This document shows, in pieces, positions 18,169-26,993 of a DNA stretch of 64,000 nucleotides. The first letter of the stretch is position 1. Each line of letters begins with the position of its first letter. The position numbers and the translations under genes are program-made. A model generated the notes under the pieces. The model had not been told where the DNA came from. It did no database searches and was given only the letters and a program-made list of their open reading frames with translations. The stretch spans positions 310,001-374,000 of the forward strand of contig NZ_BAEO01000062.1 of NCBI RefSeq assembly GCF_000314995.1, read 5' to 3'. The DNA is from Paraglaciecola arctica BSs20135 (GTDB lineage Bacteria; Pseudomonadota; Gammaproteobacteria; Enterobacterales; Alteromonadaceae).

Positions 18169-18735
18169 ATGAAAAAAATATTTTTAGCAATCGCCCTAAC
18201 TTGGGCATCAGTAGCGCAGGCAAACATCATCGAAATTAGTACCGATGAAGTGACAGTAACAGCAGGAGAAGAAGTCAATTTTGTAATTGATTTAGTTAAC
18301 TTTGAAGAATTTGACTTTTTGAGCTTTTCCTTAGGTTTCGATGACACACTATTAAGTTTTGACGAAACTAGCCTAACAAGCGATTTTGCATTTGCAGATT
18401 TGATCAGTGGACCGTTCGATGGATTAGATGTTTTTGCAGATCCGGGTAAGCTTTTGTTTACTTTGACAGCTGATTTCTTAATAGGTGAAACTTTTATGGG
18501 CGCGGCTAACTTAGTGACCTTTAATTTTCTAGCAACCGGTACTGGTGTTGCGAACTTCACTCCAGTGTTCGAATCGTTCGATAGTTTGTCGCTCAGCCAA
18601 ACTGAACTTGATGCTCCAAATTTCCGAGTTGCAGCTGACGTAAATCCAGTATCTGAGCCATCAGCACTTGGATTGTTTGCTGTATTTTTACTTGGTGGGG
18701 GTGTTTTACGTCGCCGTTTAGTTGCTTCAAAGTAA
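18169..18735 (+). CDS. Cohesin-like protein with PEP-CTERM-type tail
   Basis: A 188-residue exported protein. The start is ATG 18169 after AAAGGAAG. The signal peptide is about residues 1-18 (ending AQA). The mature domain (about 19-160) has a cohesin-like beta-sandwich pattern: ISTDEVTVTAGEEVNFVIDL, then LSFSLGFDDTLLSFDE and LVTFNFLATGTGVANFT. The C-terminus is SEPS, a hydrophobic GLFAVFLLGGGVL stretch and RRR, a PEP-CTERM-like exosortase signal. It lies 17 nt after the dockerin-bearing nuclease and before a terminator, so the two form an operon. The likely role is to bind the nuclease dockerin and hold it at the surface (inference). The cohesin assignment is by pattern only. Confidence 0.7.
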   Translation: MKKIFLAIALTWASVAQANIIEISTDEVTVTAGEEVNFVIDLVNFEEFDFLSFSLGFDDTLLSFDETSLTSDFAFADLISGPFDGLDVFADPGKLLFTLTADFLIGETFMGAANLVTFNFLATGTGVANFTPVFESFDSLSLSQTELDAPNFRVAADVNPVSEPSALGLFAVFLLGGGVLRRRLVASK

Positions 18736-18744
18736 GCTGATTGA

Positions 18745-18800
18745 TTGCCCCTCTTACGGGGCAATGTTGAAAAAAAGCCTAGCTTCTAGCTAGGCTTTTT
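18745..18800. terminator. Double hairpin between convergent genes
   Basis: The first stem is TTGCCCC-TCTTAC-GGGGCAA (18745-18764 region). The second is AAAAGCCTAGC with GCTAGGCTTTT (18773-18800), followed by T on both strands. It terminates the nuclease-cohesin operon on the plus strand and the acyl-CoA dehydrogenase gene on the minus strand. Confidence 0.85.
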
Positions 18801-18829
18801 CCTGTTTTTAAGCTACTAACAGTAGTTAA

Positions 18830-20590
18830 TTATTGATAATCAAATTCTGCATCACTCACAACCATTAAATCATCTGCCCCATTAAACAAGTTTGTTTTAA
18901 AGCCATCCTTTCTAGGCAACAACCTTTTTAGATAAAAAGCACAAGTGTTGGCTTTACCAGACTTGATACTGGCGTTATCTGAACGTTCAGCAGTATCCGC
19001 CATACTCAACCAAATTACGCCTAACAAACAATAAGCACTGTAGTGCATAAAGTCGTACGCGGTGCCCGCTAAATCAACAGCATTTTGTTGTTTTAACTCA
19101 GTTGCGGCAGCAAACCATTCGGTTAATAATTCTGTTGCTTGGGTTTGTTTATCTGCATTAGTCATTTGTTGTATTTTGCTATTAAACAATGCGAAGGTGT
19201 CTTCAAGCATAGTGCCTTTGTCACGGGCGAGCTTTCTAGAGATTAAATCAAGGGCTTGAATACCGTTGGTACCTTCATACAATTGGGTAATTCTGGCGTC
19301 ACGTACTAGTTGTTCCATTCCCCATTCACGTATAAAGCCATGGCCTCCAAAAACTTGTACACCTAGATTACTCATCTCGCTACCCATGTCTGTCATAAAA
19401 CCTTTAACTATAGGAGTTAAGAAAGAGATAACACTTTTAGCTTTATGTTTATCTTCGTCAGTACCAAAACGTTCGATATCCATTTGTTGTGCATACAGCA
19501 AAGCTAAAGCACGACAGCCTTCAGCTATGGCTTTTTGGGTAAGTAACATCCTGCGCACGTCAGGCTGGTGGATAATAGGATCTGCTTTTTTGTTTTGCTC
19601 CTGCACACCTTGAGGTGCACGTGATTGCAAACGCTCCCGGGCATAGGTCAGCGCTCCTTGATAAGACGCTTCGATAATGCCAAGACCTTGCATACCTACT
19701 TGAAAACGTGCGTCGTTCATCATGGTAAACATACAAGCAAGCCCGTTATTTGCCTCACCGACTAAAAAGCCCTGAGCACCATCAAAATTCATTACACAAG
19801 TAGGGCTAGCTTTAATCCCCATTTTCTTTTCTATACTGCCCACAGTAACCGAGTTTCTTTGGCCAATACCACCGTCGTCAAGAGGGAAAAACTTTGGTGT
19901 TAAAAATAAACTAATGCCTTTCACTCCCGGAGGTGCATCCGGAAGTCTAGCAAGAACCAAATGAATGATATTGTCGGTCCAGTCGTGATCACCTGAAGAT
20001 ATAAATATTTTACTTCCGGTAATATTAAAACTGCCATCTTCATTGGGTATCGCTTTAGTACTCAATAAGCTTAAGTCAGTTCCTGCATGGGGCTCTGTTA
20101 AGCACATAGTGCCAGTCCATTCACCCGAAATGAGTTTGGCTAAATAGGTACGCTTAAGGTCATCGTTGGCATGTTTAGTGATGGCTAATATAGCGCTTTC
20201 GTTAAGCATGCCAGTTAAGCGCCAGCTTAAGTTGGCTGAATCGAGCATTTCGTGTACAGGCACTGCTACGGTATTTGGCAGGTCTTGCCCTTCATAGTCG
20301 GCGCTACCTAACATAGCATTCCATCCGTTTGCTACGTATTCTTTATATGCCTCTGCAAACCCATCAGGGGTAGTGACATTTCCATCAATTAGTTTGGCAC
20401 CTTGCTCGTCACCTTCGCGATTTAGAGGGGCGATGACTTCTTCAGCAAATTTTGCGCCTTGTTGTAAAATTTCATTGACTAACTCCTGATCAAAATCTTC
20501 TAATCCTAGCTTTTGATAATGTTCCGATAGGTTTAACCAGTCATGTAATACAAATTGCATATCTTTAATTGGGGCGATGTATTGAGGCAT
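18830..20590 (-). CDS. Acyl-CoA dehydrogenase with C-terminal extension
   Basis: A 586-residue FAD-dependent acyl-CoA dehydrogenase of the long type that carries the acetyl-CoA-dehydrogenase-like C-terminal domain (the DmdC/AcdA branch). It catalyses alpha-beta desaturation of acyl-CoA or 3-methylthiopropanoyl-CoA-type substrates. Seen: MPQYIAPIKDMQFVL, MCLTEPHAGTDLS, KIFISSGDHD, GGHGFIREWGMEQLVRDARI and the catalytic-base region LYEGTNGIQALDL. It is a single gene. Whether it serves fatty acid degradation or DMSP-derived substrates cannot be told from sequence alone. Confidence 0.9.
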   Translation of the reverse strand: MPQYIAPIKDMQFVLHDWLNLSEHYQKLGLEDFDQELVNEILQQGAKFAEEVIAPLNREGDEQGAKLIDGNVTTPDGFAEAYKEYVANGWNAMLGSADYEGQDLPNTVAVPVHEMLDSANLSWRLTGMLNESAILAITKHANDDLKRTYLAKLISGEWTGTMCLTEPHAGTDLSLLSTKAIPNEDGSFNITGSKIFISSGDHDWTDNIIHLVLARLPDAPPGVKGISLFLTPKFFPLDDGGIGQRNSVTVGSIEKKMGIKASPTCVMNFDGAQGFLVGEANNGLACMFTMMNDARFQVGMQGLGIIEASYQGALTYARERLQSRAPQGVQEQNKKADPIIHQPDVRRMLLTQKAIAEGCRALALLYAQQMDIERFGTDEDKHKAKSVISFLTPIVKGFMTDMGSEMSNLGVQVFGGHGFIREWGMEQLVRDARITQLYEGTNGIQALDLISRKLARDKGTMLEDTFALFNSKIQQMTNADKQTQATELLTEWFAAATELKQQNAVDLAGTAYDFMHYSAYCLLGVIWLSMADTAERSDNASIKSGKANTCAFYLKRLLPRKDGFKTNLFNGADDLMVVSDAEFDYQ

Positions 20591-20802
20591 AGAAATAATC
20601 TCTAAAAATCTAATATGGTAGGGATTATACGGTTATTTAGAGGGTTTTGGTTGCTAAAAGTCACCTAATGACTATTAAACGTGGTGATGCGGAGCGAGTG
20701 ATTTTATGAATGTTTGTTGCTATTAGCTGATTTCATATACCAAAAACACCTTAAAAGTCCCGCTGAAACCTGCATTTACGAGAGGATTTGGGTTTACTCA
20801 AA

Positions 20803-21366
20803 TTACTCTAATTGATTATAGGCTTCACGCAAACTTATCAAATCGATGTCTGTTACCCATTGGTCTTGCTGTGTATCAAATGGGTTAATGAGGGAAATTT
20901 GACTGGTTTTTCGTTTCGCCCAGGATGGCACAGGAAATTGCTGCAGTTGGCTAGAATAGTCATCTGTAAGTTTGCAGGCAAAATAGTGAGTTTGATTTGG
21001 GGCTGTATATAATAACTTACCAACTTCTACATTTAGTCCCGTTGTTTTCCAAACTGCTAGATGCGCCGTACATTGAGCGCTGGTTGATTTTAGTTGTTTA
21101 TGTGTTGGAACATTCCAACCCTCATCTCCATGATTTTTGATTGCTAGAAGTTGAACGTTTGATTTTATAAGACAGGCTGCTGGCGAAGGTTCTATATCTG
21201 TATATAATACATTCGCTCTACACATAGGGTCAGACGGGATATCTCTAGTACATCCTAGTACAAAAATTGTTGCAACGACTAATAATTTATTCAACACAAT
21301 GTTAGGTACACTTATGGCATGGGTATGAATTTTGATTATTATCACATCAATTTTCTGATCCTTCAT
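20803..21366 (-). CDS. Degenerate Nudix-like lipoprotein
   Basis: A 187-residue protein. A hydrophobic segment ending VLGC (Cys about residue 39) looks like a lipobox; the true start may be GTG 21297, which would shorten the N-region. The mature part has Nudix-fold landmarks: ACLIKSNVQLLAI, EGWNVPTHKQLKSTSAQCTA, LAVWKTTGLNVEVGKLL and HYFACKL. In an active Nudix box the pattern is G-x5-E-x7-REUxEExGU. Here the first Gly and Glu are missing and REVWEETG is replaced by LAVWKTTG, so metal binding should be lost. It is a single gene, divergent from the RND operon, and probably non-catalytic. Confidence 0.6.
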   Translation of the reverse strand: MKDQKIDVIIIKIHTHAISVPNIVLNKLLVVATIFVLGCTRDIPSDPMCRANVLYTDIEPSPAACLIKSNVQLLAIKNHGDEGWNVPTHKQLKSTSAQCTAHLAVWKTTGLNVEVGKLLYTAPNQTHYFACKLTDDYSSQLQQFPVPSWAKRKTSQISLINPFDTQQDQWVTDIDLISLREAYNQLE

Positions 21367-21442
21367 AATTAATTATAAAGATTGGCAATTTATCATTTGC
21401 CGCAAAGGTCTTATACGGCTCTACATTTAAATAGGTCATCTC

Positions 21443-22504
21443 ATGTCTAAAGGATTAAAGTTTTCTCCGTTATTAATTGCTGCTGTTTTGTGTATTGGCT
21501 TAGTGGTGTATTTGTATCTACCAAAGGATGTATCTCAGCAAGTTAATCAAGCTAGTGTCACTTTTGTGAAAGTGCATCGCACTGCCGAAGAGGACTTTGA
21601 GGTAGTGGTTGAAGCTTTAGGTACGGGAAAAGCCAATGAGTCTGTTTTTATAACCACGCAAACTTCAGATATTGTACAGAAAATTCATTTCGATGATGGT
21701 GATTTAGTCAAACAAGGTCAGTTATTACTTGAGCTTAATGATACCGAAGAAAAGGCCAAATTAACTGCGTTAGATGTCAATCTGCAAGAAGCGTTGCGAC
21801 AGTTAAATCGGATCACTAATCTGGCCAAAAATAATGTCGCTTCCGAGCAATTATTAGATGAGCAACAGGCCAAAGTAAATGTACTGAAAGCAGAAATGGA
21901 TGTAGCAAAAACTCAATTAGATGAATTGTTTGTAAGAACACCTTTTGATGGTGTTTTAGGGGTGCGTCAGATAAGCGTTGGGGCCTTAGTCACGCCGGGT
22001 GATGTGATCACTACATTGGATGACCTAAGTATTATTAAAGTCGATTTCGATATTGCAGAATCTCATTTGGCTAGTGTGGCCCTTGGGCAACTGGTAAGGG
22101 CTACGTCCATTGCTTACCCTGATCAGATCTTTGAAGGTAAAATAACCAGTATTGCTTCGCGCGTTAATGCGTCGACTAGGTCGGTGCAAATTCGTGCCAA
22201 TATAAAAAACCAAGATCTGAAACTTCGTCCAGGCATGTTGCTACAAATTCTGCTGCAAAAGCAGGTTCTTAAAACTTTAGTGTTGCCAGAAATAGTCCTT
22301 GTGCCAGCTGAAGACAAACAGTTTGTTTTTGTGGTGAAAGACAATCAAGTCGAGTTGGTTGAAGTCAAAGTGGGGCTGCGGAAACCTGGAAAGGTGCAGA
22401 TATTAAGTGGGTTACAAGTAGGTGATGTGGTTGTTACAGAAGGCACACTTAAATTGCGCTCTGGTTCTAAAGTGACTTTTGACACTGCGAATAGCGAGGA
22501 ATAA
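21443..22504 (+). CDS. RND efflux periplasmic adaptor
   Basis: A 353-residue membrane-fusion protein. One N-terminal membrane anchor (about 10-27) is followed by a split barrel-sandwich/lipoyl region (IHFDDGDLVKQGQLLLELND and VRTPFDGVLGVRQISVGALV), a short alpha-hairpin between them, a beta-barrel and a membrane-proximal domain. It links the inner-membrane pump to an outer-membrane TolC-type channel, which is not encoded nearby. It lies 3 nt before the permease gene. Confidence 0.93.
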   Translation: MSKGLKFSPLLIAAVLCIGLVVYLYLPKDVSQQVNQASVTFVKVHRTAEEDFEVVVEALGTGKANESVFITTQTSDIVQKIHFDDGDLVKQGQLLLELNDTEEKAKLTALDVNLQEALRQLNRITNLAKNNVASEQLLDEQQAKVNVLKAEMDVAKTQLDELFVRTPFDGVLGVRQISVGALVTPGDVITTLDDLSIIKVDFDIAESHLASVALGQLVRATSIAYPDQIFEGKITSIASRVNASTRSVQIRANIKNQDLKLRPGMLLQILLQKQVLKTLVLPEIVLVPAEDKQFVFVVKDNQVELVEVKVGLRKPGKVQILSGLQVGDVVVTEGTLKLRSGSKVTFDTANSEE

Positions 22505-22507
22505 GTC

Positions 22508-25500
22508 ATGTTTTTATCGGATATTTCAGTTAAACGGCCTGTTTTTGCATCAGTTGTGAATCTACTGTTAGTGGTATTTGGTATTGTTTCGATTAGTTTT
22601 TTGAGTCTTCGAGAATATCCAGATATCGACCCACCTATTGTATCAATTAACACCAACTATTCAGGGGCGTCAGCTTCTATTGTTGAAAGCCGTATTACCC
22701 AGTTATTAGAAGATAGAATTAGCGGTATCGAGGGCATTAAGAATATTTCCTCAACCAGTAGTAATGGTCGTTCTTCGATTAGCATTGAGTTTAATTTGTC
22801 CCGAGATATCGACGCTGCATCAAATGATGTGCGTGAACGTGTTAGCCGCGCATTAAATAACTTACCCGACCAAGCCGAACCGCCAGAAGTATCCAAATCT
22901 AGCTCCGATGAAGATGTGATTGTTTGGTACAACCTGCGCAGTGACAATTTATCCGTTATGGAACTGACCGATTATGCAGACAGGTTTATTGTTGATCGCC
23001 TGTCTGTTGCGGAAGGGGTGGCTCGTGTGCGCCTTGGTGGTGGTCGAAGTTATGCGATGAAAGTGTGGCTTGATCGTAATGCTATGGCAGCTCGACAAAT
23101 AACAGTAAATGATATTGAAAATGTAATTCGTTCTGAAAACGTTGAATTACCAGCTGGTGAAGTTGAGTCCATTAATCGTGATTTTGAGGTGCGAGTAGCA
23201 AGAAGTTTCTTAACCCCAGATGATTTTGCCAATTTAACTATCAAAGCTAGTGCCGACGGTTATTTGGTTAAGTTGAGTGAAGTTGCTCGTGTTGAATTAG
23301 GCGCAGAAGACGACGAAACTGAGTTTCGTGGTGGCGGCGTCAATATGATTGGTTTGGGTATTATTAAACAATCAAAAGCCAATACACTTGAGGTTGCTAG
23401 AGCGGCAAAAAAAGCCATTCAACAAATAGAGCAGACTCTGCCTGACAACATTTTTATAGTGCCAAGTTATGATTCATCTGTTTTTATTGAAGCTTCAATC
23501 AACGAAGTCTACGAAACCTTAGCAATAGCTATGTTGATGGTGGTGTTGGTTATATATATCTTTTTAGGAAATTTTCGAGCGACGATCATACCGGCGATTA
23601 CCGTTCCGGTGTCTTTGGTTGCGGCCTTTATTGTTATGTATGCCTTAGGTTTTTCGATTAACTTACTAACTTTACTGGCTTTAGTGCTCGGCATTGGTTT
23701 AGTGGTTGATGACGCCATAGTTGTGCTAGAAAATATTTCAAGACGAATAGAAATGGGAGAACCGCCTATTTTGGCATCCTATAGAGGGGCTAGAGAAGTC
23801 GGGTTTGCAGTTGTTGCAACAACATTAGTACTTATAGCCGTATTTGTTCCTTTGGTATTTTTGCAGGGGAACATAGGTAGGTTGTTTACCGAATTTGCTT
23901 TAGCGATTGCCGCAGCAGTGGCCTTTTCGAGTGTGACCGCCCTGACACTTTCCCCTATGTTATGTTCACTCTTGCTTAAAAAACGCCAAAAACAAAGTGG
24001 TTTTGCCTATTGGGTTGATACTAAATTTAACCTAATTGAAAAGAGTTATTATCGTGCCCTAGGCACAACCTTACACCAACCCTGGCTAATGGGATTGTTG
24101 GTGTTGGCAAGTATTATTGCTTTAATCAAATTAGGTCAAGTTTTGCCTAGTGAATTTGTCCCCAAAGAAGACCGTGGTAACTTTTTTATTCGCGTACAAA
24201 CAGCCGAAGGTTCTAGTTTTGAAAGCAATTCCATCAATATGAAAAAGATTGAAGATATCTTACTAGAATATTTAGAAAGAGGTGAAGTAGGTAGAGTGTT
24301 AGTTCGTTCACCTGGCTTTGGTGGCTCCGCAGGCATTGGTATAGTTGGCATGCCTTTAGGAGATGATAGAAAACGCTCAACCTTTGAACTGATGGATGAA
24401 ATCAGTACTAAATTGGCGGAAATTCCTGATGTACGGGCCTTCGCTATTATGCGTAGTAGTATTGGTGGAGGGGGGCTAGGCCAGCCAGTGCAATTTGTGT
24501 TGCAAGGTAATACCTACGAAGACTTAGTTAAGTGGCGAGATATTGTTTTAGAAAAAGCTCGCACTAATCCAAATTTAATCCGCCTTGACTCAGATTATAA
24601 AGAAACTTGGCCTCAGCTATTAGTGAATATTGATAAAGATAGAGCTGCAGATTTAGGGGTTTCTATCAGTGAAATAGGCCGAACATTAGAAACCATGTTA
24701 GGCCAAAGACGAGTATCCACATACTTAGATAAAGGGCAAGAATACGATGTGATTATGGAAGGCGAAGAGTCTGACTATCGAAGCCCTTCTAGCATTGAAA
24801 ATATCTACGTACGCTCAAGCCAAAGTAATCAATTGATCCCTTTAGATAATTTATTGTCTACAGAGGAGCGAGCTACCTCGTCTAGGCTTAACAGGTATAA
24901 CCGAATGCGAAGTATTACTATTAGTGCTAATTTAGCTGATGGTTATACAGTAGGGGATGCCTTAGAATATTTACGGGAAATTGTGGATACAGAGCTTCCT
25001 GAGGAAGTATCAATTGACTACAAAGGCGAGTCGCAGTTATATCAAGAAGCCGGTAGTTCTATTTTGTTTATATTTGCTTTAGCACTGGCAGTCACTTATT
25101 TGATTTTAGCCGCGCAGTTCGAAAGTTGGATCCATCCATTAGTTATTATGTTAACTGTTCCTCTCGCTTTGTTAGGAGCGTTCGTGGGACTGTACTTTTC
25201 AGATATGACCTTAAATATCTACAGCCAAATTGGGCTGGTGATGTTAATTGGATTAGCGGCTAAAAATGGGATCCTCATTGTTGAGTTTGCTAATCAATTA
25301 AGAGATGCCGGTGTGGAGTTTGAACAAGCTTTGCGCCGAGCTGCCTCGCAACGTCTTAGACCAATAGTGATGACGGGCTTCACTACAGTATTCAGTTCAT
25401 TACCCCTAGTTATGGCCAGCGGTGCCGGATCAGAAAGCAGGACTGTGATTGGTATGGTTATTTTTGCTGGGGTGTTGGTCTCAGCCTTTTTAACCTTATA

Positions 25501-25612
25501 CATAGTGCCTACAGCCTATTATCTGCTTGCCAGGCATTCTAGCTCTCCTAATGAACGGGCGCAGCTAATCAGTAAGCTCTCAGACGATATCCCTTATCGC
25601 AAGGGCGAATAA
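22508..25612 (+). CDS. RND (HAE1-type) efflux permease
   Basis: A 1034-residue inner-membrane proton-driven exporter with 12 predicted membrane helices and two large periplasmic loops. The start MFLSDISVKRPVFASVVNLL is typical. The proton-relay aspartates lie in GIGLVVDDAIVVLEN (helix 4), and the matching helix 10 region is LIGLAAKNGILIVEFANQLRD. It resembles multidrug pumps of the MexF/VexB class, but the substrate is unknown. It forms an operon with the adaptor; no local regulator is visible. The ATG is 3 nt after the adaptor stop. Confidence 0.95.
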   Translation: MFLSDISVKRPVFASVVNLLLVVFGIVSISFLSLREYPDIDPPIVSINTNYSGASASIVESRITQLLEDRISGIEGIKNISSTSSNGRSSISIEFNLSRDIDAASNDVRERVSRALNNLPDQAEPPEVSKSSSDEDVIVWYNLRSDNLSVMELTDYADRFIVDRLSVAEGVARVRLGGGRSYAMKVWLDRNAMAARQITVNDIENVIRSENVELPAGEVESINRDFEVRVARSFLTPDDFANLTIKASADGYLVKLSEVARVELGAEDDETEFRGGGVNMIGLGIIKQSKANTLEVARAAKKAIQQIEQTLPDNIFIVPSYDSSVFIEASINEVYETLAIAMLMVVLVIYIFLGNFRATIIPAITVPVSLVAAFIVMYALGFSINLLTLLALVLGIGLVVDDAIVVLENISRRIEMGEPPILASYRGAREVGFAVVATTLVLIAVFVPLVFLQGNIGRLFTEFALAIAAAVAFSSVTALTLSPMLCSLLLKKRQKQSGFAYWVDTKFNLIEKSYYRALGTTLHQPWLMGLLVLASIIALIKLGQVLPSEFVPKEDRGNFFIRVQTAEGSSFESNSINMKKIEDILLEYLERGEVGRVLVRSPGFGGSAGIGIVGMPLGDDRKRSTFELMDEISTKLAEIPDVRAFAIMRSSIGGGGLGQPVQFVLQGNTYEDLVKWRDIVLEKARTNPNLIRLDSDYKETWPQLLVNIDKDRAADLGVSISEIGRTLETMLGQRRVSTYLDKGQEYDVIMEGEESDYRSPSSIENIYVRSSQSNQLIPLDNLLSTEERATSSRLNRYNRMRSITISANLADGYTVGDALEYLREIVDTELPEEVSIDYKGESQLYQEAGSSILFIFALALAVTYLILAAQFESWIHPLVIMLTVPLALLGAFVGLYFSDMTLNIYSQIGLVMLIGLAAKNGILIVEFANQLRDAGVEFEQALRRAASQRLRPIVMTGFTTVFSSLPLVMASGAGSESRTVIGMVIFAGVLVSAFLTLYIVPTAYYLLARHSSSPNERAQLISKLSDDIPYRKGE

Positions 25613-25638
25613 AATTTTCAGGTTAGGGCTTAACAAAC

Positions 25639-25672
25639 AAAAAAGCCTCAGCTGTTGCTGGGGCTTTTTATT
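25639..25672. terminator. Terminator after the RND operon
   Basis: AAAAGCCTCAGC-TGTT-GCTGGGGCTTTT has one wobble pair and A/T tracts on both sides, so it can serve the plus-strand RND operon and, weakly, the convergent minus-strand gene at 25721. Confidence 0.85.
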
Positions 25673-25720
25673 ATTTAACTGAGCTGGGCCAATTCGCTTA
25701 GGCCATTTGAAAATTAACCG

Positions 25721-26188
25721 TTAAAATTGTTTATCAATGCGTACCGATCCATTCGCTAAATAAATCATACGAATTTTGTCGTGGGTGTGAAAAATCATTT
25801 CAGGGTCGAGATCTTGCACCACCATATACTCATCACCATTATCGATACTGATCATCAATTCAACTAACTGAATAGTTATTTCTTGAACTCGCGAATGCTT
25901 GTCATTAGCAATCGAGCTGCCTAACATCGCACCTAGTACAGTGGTAATAGCACGTCCGCTGCCACTGCCAAATTGGTTACCTATGGTGCCACCAATTAGC
26001 GCACTACCAAACACCTTCCAGCCATGATTACGATCTTCGATTAACTCTGTTTCTGTGACCCGGCGAACCGAAGTGACTTTACCAAACAACACTTTATCGA
26101 CGGGCACGGCTTGATTACGTTGATAATCGGCTAAGGCTTGAGGCATATGCCCCGCCAACAGTATTATGCAAACTAACAGTGCTTTCAT
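25721..26188 (-). CDS. Glycine-zipper outer-membrane protein (SlyB-like)
   Basis: A 155-residue exported protein. The signal peptide is about 1-20 (ending ALA); no lipobox cysteine is visible, unlike classic SlyB lipoproteins. A glycine-zipper segment (GSALIGGTIGNQFGSGSGRA, then VLGAMLGSSIAND) is flanked by a small beta domain with VGKVTSVRRV-like and VRIDKQF ends. Such proteins sit in or near the outer membrane and stabilise it under stress. It is downstream of lpoB and probably in its transcript. The substrate or partner is unknown. Confidence 0.75.
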   Translation of the reverse strand: MKALLVCIILLAGHMPQALADYQRNQAVPVDKVLFGKVTSVRRVTETELIEDRNHGWKVFGSALIGGTIGNQFGSGSGRAITTVLGAMLGSSIANDKHSRVQEITIQLVELMISIDNGDEYMVVQDLDPEMIFHTHDKIRMIYLANGSVRIDKQF

Positions 26189-26234
26189 GGTGTTATCCTC
26201 AGTTAAATCTTTGCTGAATTACTAGAAATTTAAA

Positions 26235-26837
26235 TTACCAGCCCACTAATTTTTTATTACTGGTTTTACGTATTTCAGTTTCATCCGCCCATTCAATTAA
26301 ACCACTTTCTAAGTCCATTAAGCGCATTGTAAATTTATAATACACATCAGATTTATCTGCATTTGTTTTAACTATACTGGCTAAATTTCCATACAGCATA
26401 TACTCAGCACCGACTTGTTTACCAAATTGAACCGCTTTGTTTGGGTTGACTAAATCACCTTCATTTTGATAGTTGAGCTGTTCGCGCACCGCGCTTACTT
26501 TACCCATATCTACAAAACGAAACTTACCCGATCGCAATAGCTGGGTTGAAATAGAATCTGTTAACGACTCAGTATCAATATGTTCACTGGTTTTATTTTT
26601 TATAGAATCGACAAACACAATGGGACGTTTATTAGCGGTCATTGTGCCAACTACGGGTGATTGTATGAGAGATTCTGTCATTTGATTGGCAATTTTTTGT
26701 AAATCCGTTGAGCCAAAATTAATATCGGTAGTTTCAACTGCGTTGGCGTCGCCATAACTCACCACTGTTTTATTTGCACAGCCCGCCAGTAGGCTTATTG
26801 ACAGTCCCATAACACTTACTAAAAGTAATTTTTTCAT
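26235..26837 (-). CDS. lpoB: Penicillin-binding protein activator LpoB
   Basis: A 200-residue outer-membrane lipoprotein. The start is ATG 26837, with AAGGA 8 nt upstream, rather than a longer open frame. The lipobox is LLAGC (Cys about residue 19). The globular domain carries INFGSTDLQKIANQMTESL, VDSIKNKTSEHIDTE, KFRFVDMGKVS, GAEYMLYGNL and the C-terminal IEWADETEIRKTS. LpoB reaches through the peptidoglycan to activate PBP1b. It sits with a COG3014-type lipoprotein gene upstream and a glycine-zipper protein downstream, a known neighbourhood in marine gammaproteobacteria. Confidence 0.92.
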   Translation of the reverse strand: MKKLLLVSVMGLSISLLAGCANKTVVSYGDANAVETTDINFGSTDLQKIANQMTESLIQSPVVGTMTANKRPIVFVDSIKNKTSEHIDTESLTDSISTQLLRSGKFRFVDMGKVSAVREQLNYQNEGDLVNPNKAVQFGKQVGAEYMLYGNLASIVKTNADKSDVYYKFTMRLMDLESGLIEWADETEIRKTSNKKLVGW

Positions 26838-26993
26838 TAACTTATCCTTGGATTTTAGGTTGGTTGCTGTGTTTTTGTAGAGCAACCTGTTGTTAAATCA
26901 TCATGTCTTAGATGTGGTCACTATAAGGTGTGATATCAATAGCGACACAATCAATTTCATTTTTAACTTCAAGCTATTTTTGCTGAAGCTCTG

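Noticed and set aside
18090-18764. A 224-codon open frame on the minus strand across the cohesin-like gene
   Set aside because: It is antisense to a gene with a signal peptide, ribosome site, domain pattern and terminator; its composition (Ser/Lys-rich) is a mirror artefact.
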